DNA from: Podarcis raffonei
Lineage: Eukaryota > Chordata > Lepidosauria > Squamata > Lacertidae
NCBI RefSeq assembly: GCF_027172205.1
Contig: NC_070614.1
Span: 49,788,001-49,852,000, forward strand
Reading direction: 5' to 3'
DNA length: 64,000 nt
Under the pieces are notes generated by a model. The model saw nothing but the letters and a program-made list of their open reading frames with translations, was not told where the DNA came from and did not search any database. The position numbers and the translations under genes are program-made. Shown piece by piece: positions 10,798-21,469 of the stretch (positions within the stretch are counted from its first letter, which is position 1; each line of letters starts with the position of its first letter).

Positions 10798-12720
10798 TCA
10801 TAGGTAAAAATGTGCCATCGAGGTGGGCTGAGGCGCCGGAGGCTCCGCCCCCTCACCGCAGTGCCCCCCGGCGTCCCCCAGCAGCTTCTGGCAGCGGGCC
10901 TTGTAGATGTCCCTCTCGTGAGCCACCCTCGCCACCTCGGCGCGCAGGGACTCCAGCTGCTGCGCCAGCTGGGACTTTTCGGCTTCAAGGACGTGGCGCT
11001 GCTGCACCCTCTTAAAGCGGCACGACTGGGCGTAGCCACGGTTCTTGAGCGTGCGCCGCTTCTGCTTCAGCCGCTGAACCTCGTCCTTGCCGAACCCGCG
11101 CAGCTGGCGGTTGAGGTCACGCACCGACATGGAGACCAGCTGCGCGTCGGAGAAGCGGTCGCAGAGCGTGGACAGCTGTGAAGGGAGGGAGGGAAAGGGA
11201 GAAGGAATGCCAGTGAGAAGGTGAGCCGAAAATCTCTCCAGAGACATTTCCCCCAGGAAATCCCTCGGGTTTTTTTCCCTGCGGCTGGCCTCCCCGGTGG
11301 AAGAAAATCTCCACAGCAGAATTATCTGTGAATACTCCTTGCCAACTTTTGTCCCCACCCGGATAGTTCAGTCGGCAGAGCGTGAGACTCTTAAACTTGG
11401 GGTGGGGTGGTTCGAATCCCACATTGGGCAAAACATTCCTGCGTCGTAGGGAGTTGGGTCTGAAGATTCTCAGGGTCCCATTCAACTCTACAATTGTATG
11501 ATTTTATGTTATGTTTGTTTATATTTATTTACAGTCATACCTCGGGTTGAAGTCGCTTCAGGTTAAGCCTTTTCAGGTTGCGCTCCGCGGCGACCCAGAA
11601 GTAACAGAGAGCGTTATTTCCGGGTTTCGCCGTTTGCGCATGCGCAGACGCTCAAAATGACATCACGCGCATGCACGGAAGCGGTGAATTGCAACCCGTT
11701 GATGCAGGTTGCGTTCGCTTCAGGATGTGAACGGGGCTCCGGAATGGATCCCGTTCGCATCCAGAGGTACCACTGTACTTTTCTGGTAGATCTCCACATT
11801 GTGGCTCTCAGAGGCATGTAAGGAAAGGGTGCTCTGCACATGCTCAGGAGCTTTCGTCTTTACATCTCCAGCGCCTGGAAAGCAAATAGCAGGCAGTAAA
11901 ATCTTAGGTGTAAAACCCTCTTAACTACAGCTGTGGGAGGGGCTGTGCTTGTTTATTTACCATACGACACATTGCACATGTTAGAATCCCAGAATTGTAG
12001 CGCTGGAAGGCACCCGAGGGTCATCTAGTCCAGCCCCCTGAAATGCAGCGATCTTCCACCCAACATGGGGCTCAAACCCACCACCTTGTGATTAAGACCC
12101 TCCGGCTCTAACCAACTGAGCTGTCTCAGGGGGGCGTTTCTTTGTTGAAATCCAGAATGGAAAAATAGGCCTCTGATCTGAAAAAGGACCCTCCCGTCCC
12201 TCCCGCCTTTCACCTACGAACCTCTCGGCATTTTACAGAGCCGCCCCTTTCTGTCTCCCACTCCCCGAATGGCCATAATTCAACCCACCCAGCCACCCGC
12301 CAACCTCTTCCCTCTCCCTCTCACCTGCTGCTGTTCCCCACCAGCTCCCTCGATGGCCCCTAAGAAACCTTGGAGCTGTGGGGCCGTTCCGCCGCGAAGA
12401 CCCCCCTCCATCACCGGGACGCCCAGGAGAGCCTCCACCGCCTCGTCCAGACCCGGCATCAGCTGGGCTTCGGGGCCGCCCCCTGCCGCCGCCGCCGCCA
12501 GTGTCTGGTGGAGCGTGGCCATCCAGTACAACTCTTCGAGGGTGGACTTGGGGTCGCCTGCCTTGTCCAGGGTGGGCGAAGGGGGCACGGAGCTGCAGGG
12601 CGTGGAGCTCAGGGAGAAGCTGCCCCCCGTGCGGGACACTTCCTGCTTCACCTCGAAGCGCAGTAGGTCGATGTCGTCTAGGTACTCCAAGCTCAGGGGG
12701 CTGGGCAGCGGGGCACCCAT
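10798..12720 (-). CDS. NRL: NRL, neural retina leucine zipper transcription factor
   Basis: Large-Maf bZIP factor that sets rod-photoreceptor fate and, with CRX, activates rhodopsin and other rod genes in the nucleus. There are two coding exons: 12720-12325 (132 codons) and 11175-10798 (125 codons plus stop). They join in phase 0 across a GT-AG intron (donor after CAG CAG, acceptor CACAG|CTG). The 257-aa product compares with 237 aa in human. It has the N-terminal transactivation domain with a VKQE sumoylation-type site (residues 24-27) and [13 protein letters not shown] (38-50), the conserved phosphorylation block. LEELYW is at 61-66 and an alanine/glycine run at about 75-82. Next come the Maf extended homology region ([20 protein letters not shown], about 140-159), the basic region with [13 protein letters not shown] (about 176-188), and a zipper with heptad L195, L202, L209, V216, Y223, L230. 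An acceptor CAG lies 1 nt before the ATG, so the 5' UTR is in upstream exon(s). Both exons are intact. MAFA/MAFB are excluded by length and by the neighbouring PCK2. Confidence 0.96.
11358..11510 (+). repeat. tRNA-headed SINE with CR1-like tail (NRL intron)
   Basis: The head 'ggatagttcagtcggcagag' and B-box 'ggttcgaatcccacattggg' are followed by a tail '...cattcaactctacaattg'. It lies in the intron between the two NRL coding exons, antisense to the gene. Confidence 0.7.
11532..11775. mobile_element. Tigger/pogo-like MITE (NRL intron)
   Basis: The ends are CAGTCATACCTCGGGTTGA and ...AGAGGTACCACTG, flanked by TA. It is a divergent member of the 'cagtggtacctcgg' family, with an internal GC-rich loop. 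Confidence 0.75.
11985..12120 (-). repeat. CR1 3' end / tRNA-SINE fragment, antisense (NRL intron)
   Basis: 'cccagaattgtagcgctgga' and 'gggtcatctagtccagcccc' are the complement of the CR1-type 3' tail. They continue into a tRNA-like 'ctctaaccaactgagctgtc', so this is an antisense copy of the CR1-tailed SINE. Confidence 0.6.
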
Positions 12721-12864
12721 CCTGCGCAGGTGGGGAGAGGAAAGGGGGAGATTAGACGACTTCCCCCTGAGCTTTCCCCAGGGATGGAAAGCAGACCTTG
12801 GAAGCCTGAAGGTCGGCTTAATGGATTAGCTCTCCGTGTCAAAACAAACCCAGCATCCTGTTCT

Positions 12865-13313
12865 TTTCTACATGTCGAAACCATATAACACCGGTCTTGA
12901 AAGACCTACGTTGGCTCCCAGTATGTTTCCGAGCACAATTCAAAGTGTTGGTGCTGACCTTGAAAGCCCTAAAAGGCCTCGGCCCAGTATACCTGAAGGA
13001 GCGTCTCCACCCCCATTGTTCTACCCGGACACTGAGGTCCAGCACCGAGGGCCTTCTGGCGGTTCCCTCACTGCGAGAAGTTACAGGGAACCAGGCAGAG
13101 GGCCTTCTTGGTAGAGGCGCCCTCCCTGTGGAACACCCTCCCACCAGATGTCAAAAAGAACAACAACTACCAGACTTTTAGAAGACATCTGAAGGCAGCC
13201 CTGCTTAGGGAAGCTTTTAATGTTTGATGTATTACAGTATGTTAATATTTTTTTTGGAAGCCGCCCAGAGTGGCTGGGGAAGCCCAGCCAGATGGGCGGG
13301 GTATAAATAATAA

Positions 13314-13349
<36 letters not shown>

Positions 13350-13352
13350 GGT
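12865..13352 (+). mobile_element. L2-clade LINE, 3' end
   Basis: The frame encodes LKDLRWLPVCFRAQFKVLVL, the L2 reverse-transcriptase C-terminal motif, followed by the L2 3' UTR (gccgcccagagtggctgggg) and an ATT microsatellite (13315-13350). The 5' end is truncated. It lies upstream of the NRL start codon, in the opposite orientation to the gene. Confidence 0.85.
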
Positions 13353-13559
13353 CCACACCAGCCCCCCAACTGAGGGCGCCAGCCCCCATGCTTCCTAGCT
13401 CCTCCGCTGCCTCGCAGCAGAGCAGGGTAACTAGGATATCAGGTGCCAATAAATCCTGCCATTGGGAGGGGGAAAGTTAACCCAGGTTGGGCTGCTTCAA
13501 ATTCTGAAACAGAAAGGGAAGCCCCTACCTAGCCAGAGGGTGCTTTCGGACCGTTGTTT

Positions 13560-14029
13560 TATTTTTGATCATTTATTAAATTCGTATACCGCCAGATCTC
13601 AGAACAGATCTTCGCAACATAAAACGACAACAGTAGGCTATTCATGTTTACATATGTATTAGGATAATAATATCAAATCCGTTCCAGAATGCATGGGAGT
13701 ACATTACATTGTATTTTTTTCCTACATTGTATATATTCGTATGTTGTTTCTTTCTACGCTTTGTTTTGCTTTTCGTTTCCTTTTCTTTGCATCCCTTTCT
13801 TCGTAACCGAAACCTTTTCCGTCAAAATATTGATACAAAAAACCCCACGGAATACATAGTCAAAATAAGGAGGATATAAAAACTAGGACAACGGCAAACC
13901 AACCGTCCCCTCTCCCACAACAGATTTCAAAGGGTGTCAAATGTCAATCAGCTCAAGGCCTGGGTGAAGAGGACCGTTGCCGCCTGGCGCCTAAAGGGGC
14001 ATAACAAAGGGCTGCCTCACGTTTAATGC
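13560..14029. other. Intronic or upstream NRL DNA with LINE-derived scrap
   Basis: A short 'ttattaaattcgtataccgc' fragment (about 13566-13625) resembles a LINE 3' UTR seen also near 51280 and 57950. The rest is AT-rich with no recognised feature. Confidence 0.4.
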
Positions 14030-14215
14030 CAGTGTGGTGTAGTGGTTAGAGTGCCGGACGAGGACTTGGGAGACCCGAGTTTGAATCTTCACTCGGCCAC
14101 AAAGCTCACTGGGTAACACAATCGCTGCCCCCTCAGCCTAACCTAGTTTTCTGAGGAGAGGGAGGACCATGAACCCGCCACCTTGAACAAGAATGTGGGA
14201 GATAAATGCACAAAG
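14030..14215 (+). repeat. MIR-type CORE-SINE
   Basis: The head 'agtgtggtgtagtggttaga' is followed by 'gcctaacctagttttctgag' and a degraded tail. Confidence 0.75.
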
Positions 14216-15315
14216 CAGAGGCACATGACTTCCAGTAATTCTGGGAACTGCACTTTTCCCGTTGCAGAGTTCCTGTTCCTTAACAAACTACTTTTCCCAG
14301 GAGTCTCTTGGGGGGGCAGTTTCTGATGTGCTTTAAATAGTGTGGGTCTGCCCTATACACATTAAGGCCAGCCAGCCAGCCAGCCCCTTTCTGATCCTGC
14401 CCTGAGCAGCTAGCCTGTCCCTGTTAGGATTATGATCAAGATCTGCAGAAATAAATCTCGCCTTTTCACTCCTAGCACCTCCATTAATCACCCGCTGCAA
14501 ACAGCTGTTTCCTGTTGAACTTCTGGTCGCCCCACCCTGCCTGCCTGAGACATCTCCTGCCTCTCTTGCTGGAGGGGGTGCAAGGTTGCGGGTATCACTG
14601 GGCACCGCCGCAGAGTGTTTAGGGTGAAGTTAGAAGTCGGGGGCTTCTGATCAGGCTGGGGCAGCTATAAAAAGCAGCAATTCTCTCTCTCCCTTCACCC
14701 CATTCCTGGCCAACCTGTCTTCTTCCCCTCTCTTAAGAGCAGACCAAAGACTCTGGTCTCCAGCAGCGCTCTAACCACTATACCGCACTGCTCGAAAACG
14801 CCGTTGGGTTCTGTTGGTTCTAGTTAGATCGCAGCGGAAAACACTTCCTGGGTCCCTCGAGTTTGGTTTTCATATCCCTCACTTTCAGAGACACGCCATG
14901 CTTCCTGGTCCCATTCGCTCTGACGGGTTTTGCACAGTCCTGCCCCTTCTGTGTCCAGTCCTTAAATAAAACACACATTCAAAGCCGCTGTCCTAAACCC
15001 ACTTGCTTAGGAGTAAGCCCCCCCCCCAAGCTAAAAGGGACCTGCCTCTGAAGAAAGAAGCCCAACAGGAGAGAAGAGGGGAGCCCACAACATCCCAGAG
15101 TCCGGATCTAGGGCAACGTCCCCGCAACCTGGTTCCTGCCGGGAGCTGTAGTACGAAACATCTGGAGGGAGCCAGGTTGTGGGGCCGGGGGAGGCCTGTT
15201 CTAGATGCAGCCCTTTCTTACAGCAGCCTTCCAGGCGACAGCGGAAAGCTTGAGGAAAGTGATTTAGGGGAGAGAGATAAAACAAACGAAAGCGAGGAGA
15301 CCACAAGTTGCTCAC

Positions 15316-15736
15316 CGCTCTTCCCAAACGCCCCACACACAGACACAAACCCTCAAACGCCTCTCCAAGGCTGTTTTGCTGTGGATCTCCAGGAGAAAGG
15401 GGGAAAACAGCACCCAATAGGTTTGAGGCACCTTGGGGTGCGGGGGGGAAGACCCCCCCCACACACACACACCAGGAATGAACCCTGGCCTAGCCTGCGA
15501 CCTCCCTGCCCACCTGTTTGTTTGGGAGTCCATCTGCCTCCTCCTCGCAGCTCCTGCGGTCCAGCTGTTGACCTTCCTGGCCCCTGCCCACTGCTGCCAG
15601 GGGAGGGTGGCAGTCGCCCAGCCCAAGAGACCAGAGCCCGGACTCCGGGGTCCCATTTAAAGCTCCAGGGAAGGCTGAGCTCACAGGGCTCAATTAGGCA
15701 TCGGCCAATGGAGAAGGGACCTTGGACCTCATTAGC
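15316..15736 (-). promoter_or_regulatory. NRL: Candidate NRL promoter and non-coding exon 1
   Basis: This is a repeat-free stretch about 2.6 kb upstream of the NRL coding exon. Reading the minus strand: a nuclear-receptor-like direct repeat AGGTCC-A-AGGTCC (15729-15717), an inverted CCAAT box (15709-15705), a homeodomain core CTAATTG (15697-15691), then TTTAAAT (15661-15655) where a TATA box would sit, predicting transcription from about 15625. A GAGCG|GTGAGC splice donor after 15316 could join to the acceptor just before the ATG. NRL promoters in mammals use ROR-beta, OTX2 and CRX; the receptor half-sites here are imperfect. The exon limits are inference. Confidence 0.4.
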
Positions 15737-16111
15737 ATGCCGGGAAAAAGGGGGCAGGCCCAGGACCTTTTTGGCTCTGCACCCCCCAGCCCAGAGGCCT
15801 CTTCCCACTTCTGTGGGAGTTGCTGGAGGGTGTCCCTGAACCCTCTGCACCAAGGAAGCCAGTTTCGTTCTGCTCAGCACTTCCTCATCTGGAGAGAAGA
15901 AGAAAAAAGCACAGAGGCCAAGTTGTTGTTTTTCGCTCCTCCGGCCTCCCAGCTGCGGTTGTGCAGCCAGTCACACAATCGCCGGAGAGGCCTGAGTCAC
16001 AGTTTCCAGGCAGAAAAGCTGGGAAGGGCTGTGCCCCCTCCAGAGTGATGTTTCTGCAACATTCGTCCCTTTCGCCACATTCATGATTTCACCCTTTTCT
16101 CAAGGTGCCAT

Positions 16112-16471
16112 AAAGGGTAAAAAGGGTAAAGGGACCCCTGACCATTAGGTCCAGTTGTGGCCGACTCTAGGGTTGCGGCGCTCATCTCGCTTTATTGGCC
16201 GAGGGAGCCGGCGTGCAGCTTCCGGGTCATGTGGCCAGCATGACTAAGCCGCTTCTGGTGAACCAGAGCAGCGCACGGAAACGCCGTTTACCTTCCCGAC
16301 GGAGAGGTACCTATTTATCTCCTTTCACTTTGACGTGCTTTCAAACTGCTAGGTTGGCAGGAGCAGGGACCGAGCAATGGGAGCTCACCCCGTTGTGGGG
16401 ATTCGAACCGCCGACCTTCTGATTGGCAAGTCCTAGGCTCTGTGGTTTAACCCACAGCGCCACCCGCGTCC
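16112..16471 (-). repeat. Squamate tRNA-derived SINE
   Basis: Full-length antisense copy, from 'gggtaaagggacccctgacc' to 'cacagcgccacccgcgtcc'. Confidence 0.9.
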
Positions 16472-16479
16472 TCCCACAT

Positions 16480-16760
16480 ACTCCCTCGATTCATCCTCAC
16501 AATGACCCTGCGAGGTAGATTAGGCTGAGAAGCAGCGACTCAAGGTCGCCCAGCAAGCTTCGTGGCCAAATGGGGAGCCCCACACTCTCGCCGCTGCCCC
16601 ACACTGGCTTTCGGGGCACGAGAATAGCACATCGGGTCACAAGATTCTGTGAGGAATCTTGGGAACTGTAGTTTATTGAAGATGCCACGGTTTGTAGCAC
16701 TGTGAGCGGGTAAACTATAGTTTCTTTGCGGGAAGGTGTGACTTTCAAAGTGATGTGCGG
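16480..16760. repeat. Antisense MIR scrap plus foldback-MITE fragment
   Basis: 'cctcacaatgaccctgcgag' and 'ggtcgcccagcaagcttcgt' are the complement of a MIR tail (to about 16605). They are followed by 'ttgggaactgtagtttattg' of the foldback family. Confidence 0.5.
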
Positions 16761-17099
16761 TGTCGACACAACCTCTGCGGTGGAGTCGCGCCACTTCGGT
16801 TGGTTCTGTAACACGACGGAAGCAGGGCCAAAATAAAACTGGAAGATTTGAGGCAGAATGACGGGATTTCGGCAGAAAGCTGCGGGGTGCTCGCCAAAAA
16901 AGAATGAAGCAGTGTGGCCGCACCAAAGGTTTTTTAGGGGCAAACTGGATTGCTTGTGACCTTCCTGATTGAGCCCCGAGTGCGGATCATGATGAATGTG
17001 CAGTGAAAAGGAACGTTTCGCAGGGAGGAAATCTAGAAAGGGAGAGAGCAGGGTGTGACGGAAAGCTGTCCTGGTGGGGGAGCTGAGATGGGACTGTGC

Positions 17100-17372
17100 G
17101 AGGTTGTGCCGCTTAGCTCAGGTGCAGGGCTAATAACGCCAAGGCTGTGGGTTCGAATCTCCGTAGGAGCCAAGAAAACCTCTTAGCTCAGCGGTAGAGT
17201 ACAGGATCTGCTTTGAAGAACATTGGGGAGATTGCTTTGAGGCCACATATAAAGGCAGAGCTAAGAGAGACCCCTGCCTGGATCCCTAGAAAGCCACTGC
17301 CAGCCAGTGTAGGCAGTATTGAGCTTAATGGGCCATCAATTTGGCTTGGCATAAGGCTGCTTTCTGGGGTTC
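17100..17372 (+). repeat. tRNA-derived SINE fragments
   Basis: One tRNA-like head (gcttagctcaggtgcagggc ... gtgggttcgaatctccgtag) is followed by a second copy starting 'cctcttagctcagcggtaga' whose tail ends 'ttggcttggcataaggctgc'. Not functional tRNA genes: the acceptor stems do not pair and no anticodon arm is intact. Confidence 0.55.
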
Positions 17373-17379
17373 CTCTCCC

Positions 17380-18640
17380 CTCCTCTGCTCCCCACTTTCC
17401 CAGTTCCCAATCCTGGCTGAACCCTTCAGCCCCTCGGTCACGGCGGAAGCTACTAAACAGTCATAATGAGCACATCTGAGCATATACAGAGGGCGTTTGT
17501 GTCCCTAACCACAGCTTGCCTCATACATGCCTGGGGCTAGGAGGAGGGAATCAAAGCCGGGTCGCTCTCCGGGTCCATTTAAAATATAGAAAACTGCCTC
17601 TTGTTTTGCGTGGAGGAGAAGCACTCTGCACATGCTCATAGACAAGGCCGTTTTTGTAAGCAGAAGCTGTCTCCCTCCAGGAAGGCATTCTAGAAACCTC
17701 TTTCGCCCTTTCGCCCTTTTAATTTTCATGCAGGGTTCTTCCTCCCTTGGGGGAAACGCACTCTGCTTACGTTCAGAGTCGTGGTCAGGGAGAATTGCCA
17801 GAACTTTCAAAAGCAAACTTTCTCTCTCGGGTGACTCAGCTGAGTCCATTTTGATGCAACAGTGCGGTGCTCGGCTGGGGGGGGGTGCGCACAGAAAACG
17901 GGCGAAACCACACTTTGGCGCATTAAAAGGCCCCCGTTCGTGGGGCAGGTTTGGGGCACTGGGGGGCTGCCCAGGGGGGGGGACGACATGTTGTCCAAGC
18001 CCAAGCCTGTGGCCCAGTTGCCATGGCTTCTGCCCCGGCCTACGATTTCCTAATACCCAGCGGTTGCTAGGACAAAGGGGCCGGGGAGCGTTGCTAACCC
18101 TTTGTGACAGGGGATTCTCGGCCTATTCAGGGTGACGTCACCCTGTCATCAGGCCTCACCCCACTGCTGGCCTGGACGCTGCCAACCCTGGCGTGACCTC
18201 CCCACCTGACCGGGCCCTGTTGTTAAGCCGAAAAGTGGGGGTAAAGCGGGGGAGGGGGAGAGAGCCTCCCCTGGCAAAATAACAGGCCCTTGTCCTGTTA
18301 GCCCCTGCCGGTCCCCTCTGTCCGCTACCCAGCGCTCAAACAAACAAACCAAAAAAGTTTGGGAGGTTGTGCACAAAATGCGCTTTTTCTTCTTCTTGCT
18401 GCGTGTTGATTCATCTGAGTGGACCGCCTTGCAGGGGCTGTTAATGGGCTCGATTCTGAATCCTCTGCTGCCTTGTGGGAGCAGAAAAGGCTCAGGAGCG
18501 AACCCGACATACCCTCCGACGTTTCTCCGATGGAAATAGGGACGTCGCGTTTCATCGTTAACGTTTTACTATTTCTACCCCAAGTGTTTTATTGGGTTGC
18601 CCCAGCGCTCCAACATATATAAGAAACAGAATAAAACATT
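17380..18640. other. Intergenic, no gene recognised
   Basis: GC-rich in places (17860-18200) with short chance frames. An incomplete RFX-like site (ggttgctaggac) occurs near 18064. No repeat family is identified except a piece of the 'gaaaatagggacgt' MITE near 18500-18560. Confidence 0.45.
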
Positions 18641-18656
18641 AAGCATTTTTTAAAAG

Positions 18657-19196
18657 ACTCGATGCCTGCTTCTTGGGAGAAAAGCAATGACAAACCTAGA
18701 CAGCATCTTAAAAAGCAGAGACATCACCTTGCCAACAAAGGTCCGTATAGTGAAAGCTATGGTTTTCCCAGTAGTGATGTATGGAAGTGAGAGCTGGACC
18801 ATAAAGAAGGCTGATCGCCAAAGAATTGATGCTTTTGAATTCTGGTGCTGGAGGAGACTCTTGAGAGTCCCATGGACTGCAAGAAGATCAAACCTCTCCA
18901 TTCTGAAGGAAATCAGCCCTGAGTGCTCACTGGAAGGACAGATCCTGAAGCTGAGGCTCCAAGACTTTGGCCACCTCATGAGAAGAGAAGACTCCCTGGA
19001 AAAGACCCTGATGTTGGGAAAGATGGAGGGCACAAGGAGAAGGGGACGACAGAGGACGAGATGGTGGGACAGTGTTCTCGAAGCTATGAACATGAGTTTG
19101 ACCAAACTGCGGGAGGCAGTGGAAGACAGGAGTGCCTGGTCCATGGGGTCACGAAGAGTCGGACATGACTAAACAACAACAACAACAACATGGGAT
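18657..19196 (+). mobile_element. RTE-BovB LINE, 3' part
   Basis: The open frame 18687-19172 encodes the C-terminal part of the BovB ORF2 (motifs [63 protein letters not shown]) without a stop. It ends in the family's short 3' UTR and (ACA)n tail. The 5' part, including the endonuclease and catalytic RT motifs, is missing. The open frame suggests a rather young insertion. Confidence 0.93.
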
Positions 19197-19199
19197 GGC

Positions 19200-19370
19200 T
19201 CAGGAGTTGGATAACTCCGTAGCCTCCAGTGAAAATAGGGACATCCTAAGGAAAAGCAGAATATTCCGGGATCAAATCAGAAACCGGGATGGCTTCTCTA
19301 AATCAGGGACGTCCCTGGAAAATAGGGACACTTGGAGGGTCTGCACAAACCAGAAGTGGAGTCCCTAAGG
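19200..19370. repeat. MITE of the 'gaaaatagggacatcc' family
   Basis: 'ccagtgaaaatagggacatc', 'ccgggatcaaatcagaaacc' and 'aatagggacacttggagggt' form a degenerate inverted element; a related piece lies at 18500-18560. It abuts the BovB tail. Confidence 0.45.
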
Positions 19371-20082
19371 GGGTTGGACGGCTCCTTGTACTCCTCCTTC
19401 CGGAAACTCCCACAGCCAAGCTGGTGCCAAATATCTTGCTCTGCTTTCCTTTGGGAAGCAAGGCTGAGAGGGGGGTCTTGTCGTCCAGGCAGCCCAGGAC
19501 CTCCAGACACACTGCCCAGGGTGGTCACTTTGGTGCCACTAATACAGCGGTTCGCCTTCACCCCCGGAGGCGCACTCCATTGTCTCTCGAGACAGACGGA
19601 TGCTGGCAAGGCGGTCCTTGTGGAACGGAGGAAAACTCTGGTCCAGAAGACTGAAGGAGGCCTTAATGCCTGCCTTGAGGGCAGATGTGACTGAAGACGT
19701 TTTCTCATCTCCAGTGACAGGATTAGGCCAGTGGTCCATCTTAGCCAAGCGTCCTGTTCTCACAGTGGCTACTCTGGTGCTACGGAAAGAGGCCCGGAAG
19801 CAGTGCCAGATTTACATATAAGCTAAACAAGCTATAGCTTAATTAAATGGGGGGGGGGGGAACTGGGTGTACATTTCCAAAATATAAGATAAAAAACAAA
19901 TAAAATAAAACCTACATACAGCAACAGTGTTGTGTGTTGTGTAGGCTCCTATGATGTAAGTCATGGGCCCTGCCTGCTAGCCTGCTCCCTAAAATATCAC
20001 TGGTTTGCTCATTTCTATATATAGGGTGCCTACATTCTGCACAGACTGGTTGCATGGCCACATGGGCAAATGGCTTGAGATA

Positions 20083-20083
20083 A

Positions 20084-20117
<34 letters not shown>

Positions 20118-20335
20118 TAAAGTAATAATAATAATAATAATAATAATAATATTTATACCCCGCCCTCCTCGGCCAGAGCTGGGCTCAGGGCGGCTAACAC
20201 CATTAAAATTACAGTAAAAACATAATAATAATAATAACAACAACAATAATAATAAACCAATTTAAAATACAGGTTAAAATGCAATTTAAAATACAGCCTC
20301 ATTTTAAAAGTAGCCCATTAGGTCCATAAATTACC
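20083..20335 (-). mobile_element. L2 LINE 3' end with (AGT)n/(AAT)n tail
   Basis: A compound microsatellite (20086-20150) is followed by 'ccctcctcggccagagctgg' and 'gtagcccattagg', the same 3' UTR as at 2.5 kb. A second AAT/AAC patch lies at 20221-20255. Confidence 0.75.
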
Positions 20336-20484
20336 ATATAGCATATATTCAACAACAAAAAGCGACAATTTGTTGTTGACAAAGGACAGCTGGACATATA
20401 AAGGGCCCCATTACCTTCAGTAGCTGAGGGCCTCATCAGACCTAAATCCAGCCCTGCCCGGAAGCAGAATTCAAGCACAAGAGC

Positions 20485-20800
20485 ACCCTCATAGAATGGT
20501 AGAGTCGCAAGGGACCCCCAGAGGCCATCTAGTCCAACCCCCTGCAACACAGGGATATCAGCTAAAGCGTTTGCGACAGGCGGCCATCCAAGCTCTGCTT
20601 AAAACCCTCCAAGGAAGGAGAGTCCACAACCTCCCAAGGGAGACCGTTCCGTTGCCAAACACCTCTTACAGTGAGAAAGTTCTTCCTGATGTTGAGTCGA
20701 AATCTCCTTTCTTGCCATTTCAAGCCATTGGTTCAAGTCCTGCCCTCCAGAGCAGGAGAAAACAAGCTTGCTCCTTCCTCCAAGGGACTGCTCTTTATAA
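20485..20800 (-). mobile_element. CR1 LINE, 3' end
   Basis: The complement of 'tagaatggtagagtcgcaag' and 'ggccatctagtccaaccccc' is the CR1 3' terminus. Further upstream the minus strand carries the CR1 C-terminal coding region around 'aagttcttcctgatgttgag'. Confidence 0.8.
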
Positions 20801-21167
20801 TAAACATAATAATAATTTTTTATTTATACCCCGCCCTTCCCGGTTCAGAAAACCGGGCTCAGGGTGGCTAACAACAAATATAAAACACTTAATTGATGCA
20901 ACAAAAAACAACATAAAATACAATATAAAACATGAATGACAATAAATTCAGAATTCAAAAATCAATTTAGGGGGGAAATCCATCCAATAAACATTAGATG
21001 ATCACCAGGGCTAGCTGGTTAAATTAGTCCTATTTGGGCCAGCGAGGAAACCAGGGGAGAATTAGCTGTGGGGTCCCAGAGCGGGTAATCTTCATAAAAA
21101 GGGGAGGGGGAGGGAAGGAAGGAAGGGGAATAAAAGATCAGGCTAAATTCAAATTGAAAGCCAGGCG

Positions 21168-21397
21168 GAAGAGAAGACTCGACTCCCTGGAAAAGAGCCT
21201 GATGTTGGGAAAGATGGAGGGCGCAAGGAGAAGGGGACGACGGAGGACGAGATGGTGGGACAGTGTTCTCGAAGCTACCAGCATGAGTTTGACCAAACTG
21301 CGGGAGGCAGTGGAAGACAGAAGTGCCTGGCGTGCTCTGGTCCAGGGGGTCACGAAGAGTCGGACACGACTAAATGACTAAACAACAACAATGGGCT
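21168..21397 (+). mobile_element. RTE-BovB LINE, 3' terminal fragment
   Basis: Encodes [20 protein letters not shown] and the [20 protein letters not shown] segment, ending 'cggacacgactaaatgacta' plus (ACA)n. About 230 bp remain. Confidence 0.9.
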
Positions 21398-21469
21398 TTA
21401 AATGTGTGCAACAGCTTTGCTTGTTTAAGGGCAGAGGAGCATAGCCAGAGGGAAAAGATGGCTGTCCTG

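Noticed and set aside
12269-12829. 186-codon plus-strand frame opposite NRL exon 1, and similar plus-strand frames at 10810-11181
   Set aside because: These are shadows of the NRL coding exons on the opposite strand, produced by their GC-rich codons.
15003-15839. 278-codon open frame on the plus strand
   Set aside because: Proline- and glycine-rich low-complexity product in GC-rich DNA, no recognisable domain, and it lies opposite the candidate NRL promoter/exon 1. Chance frame most likely.
17100-17165. Possible tRNA gene (gcttagctcaggtgcagggc ... ggttcgaatctc)
   Set aside because: The acceptor stem does not pair, there is no proper anticodon arm, and similar heads occur in SINE copies across the window.
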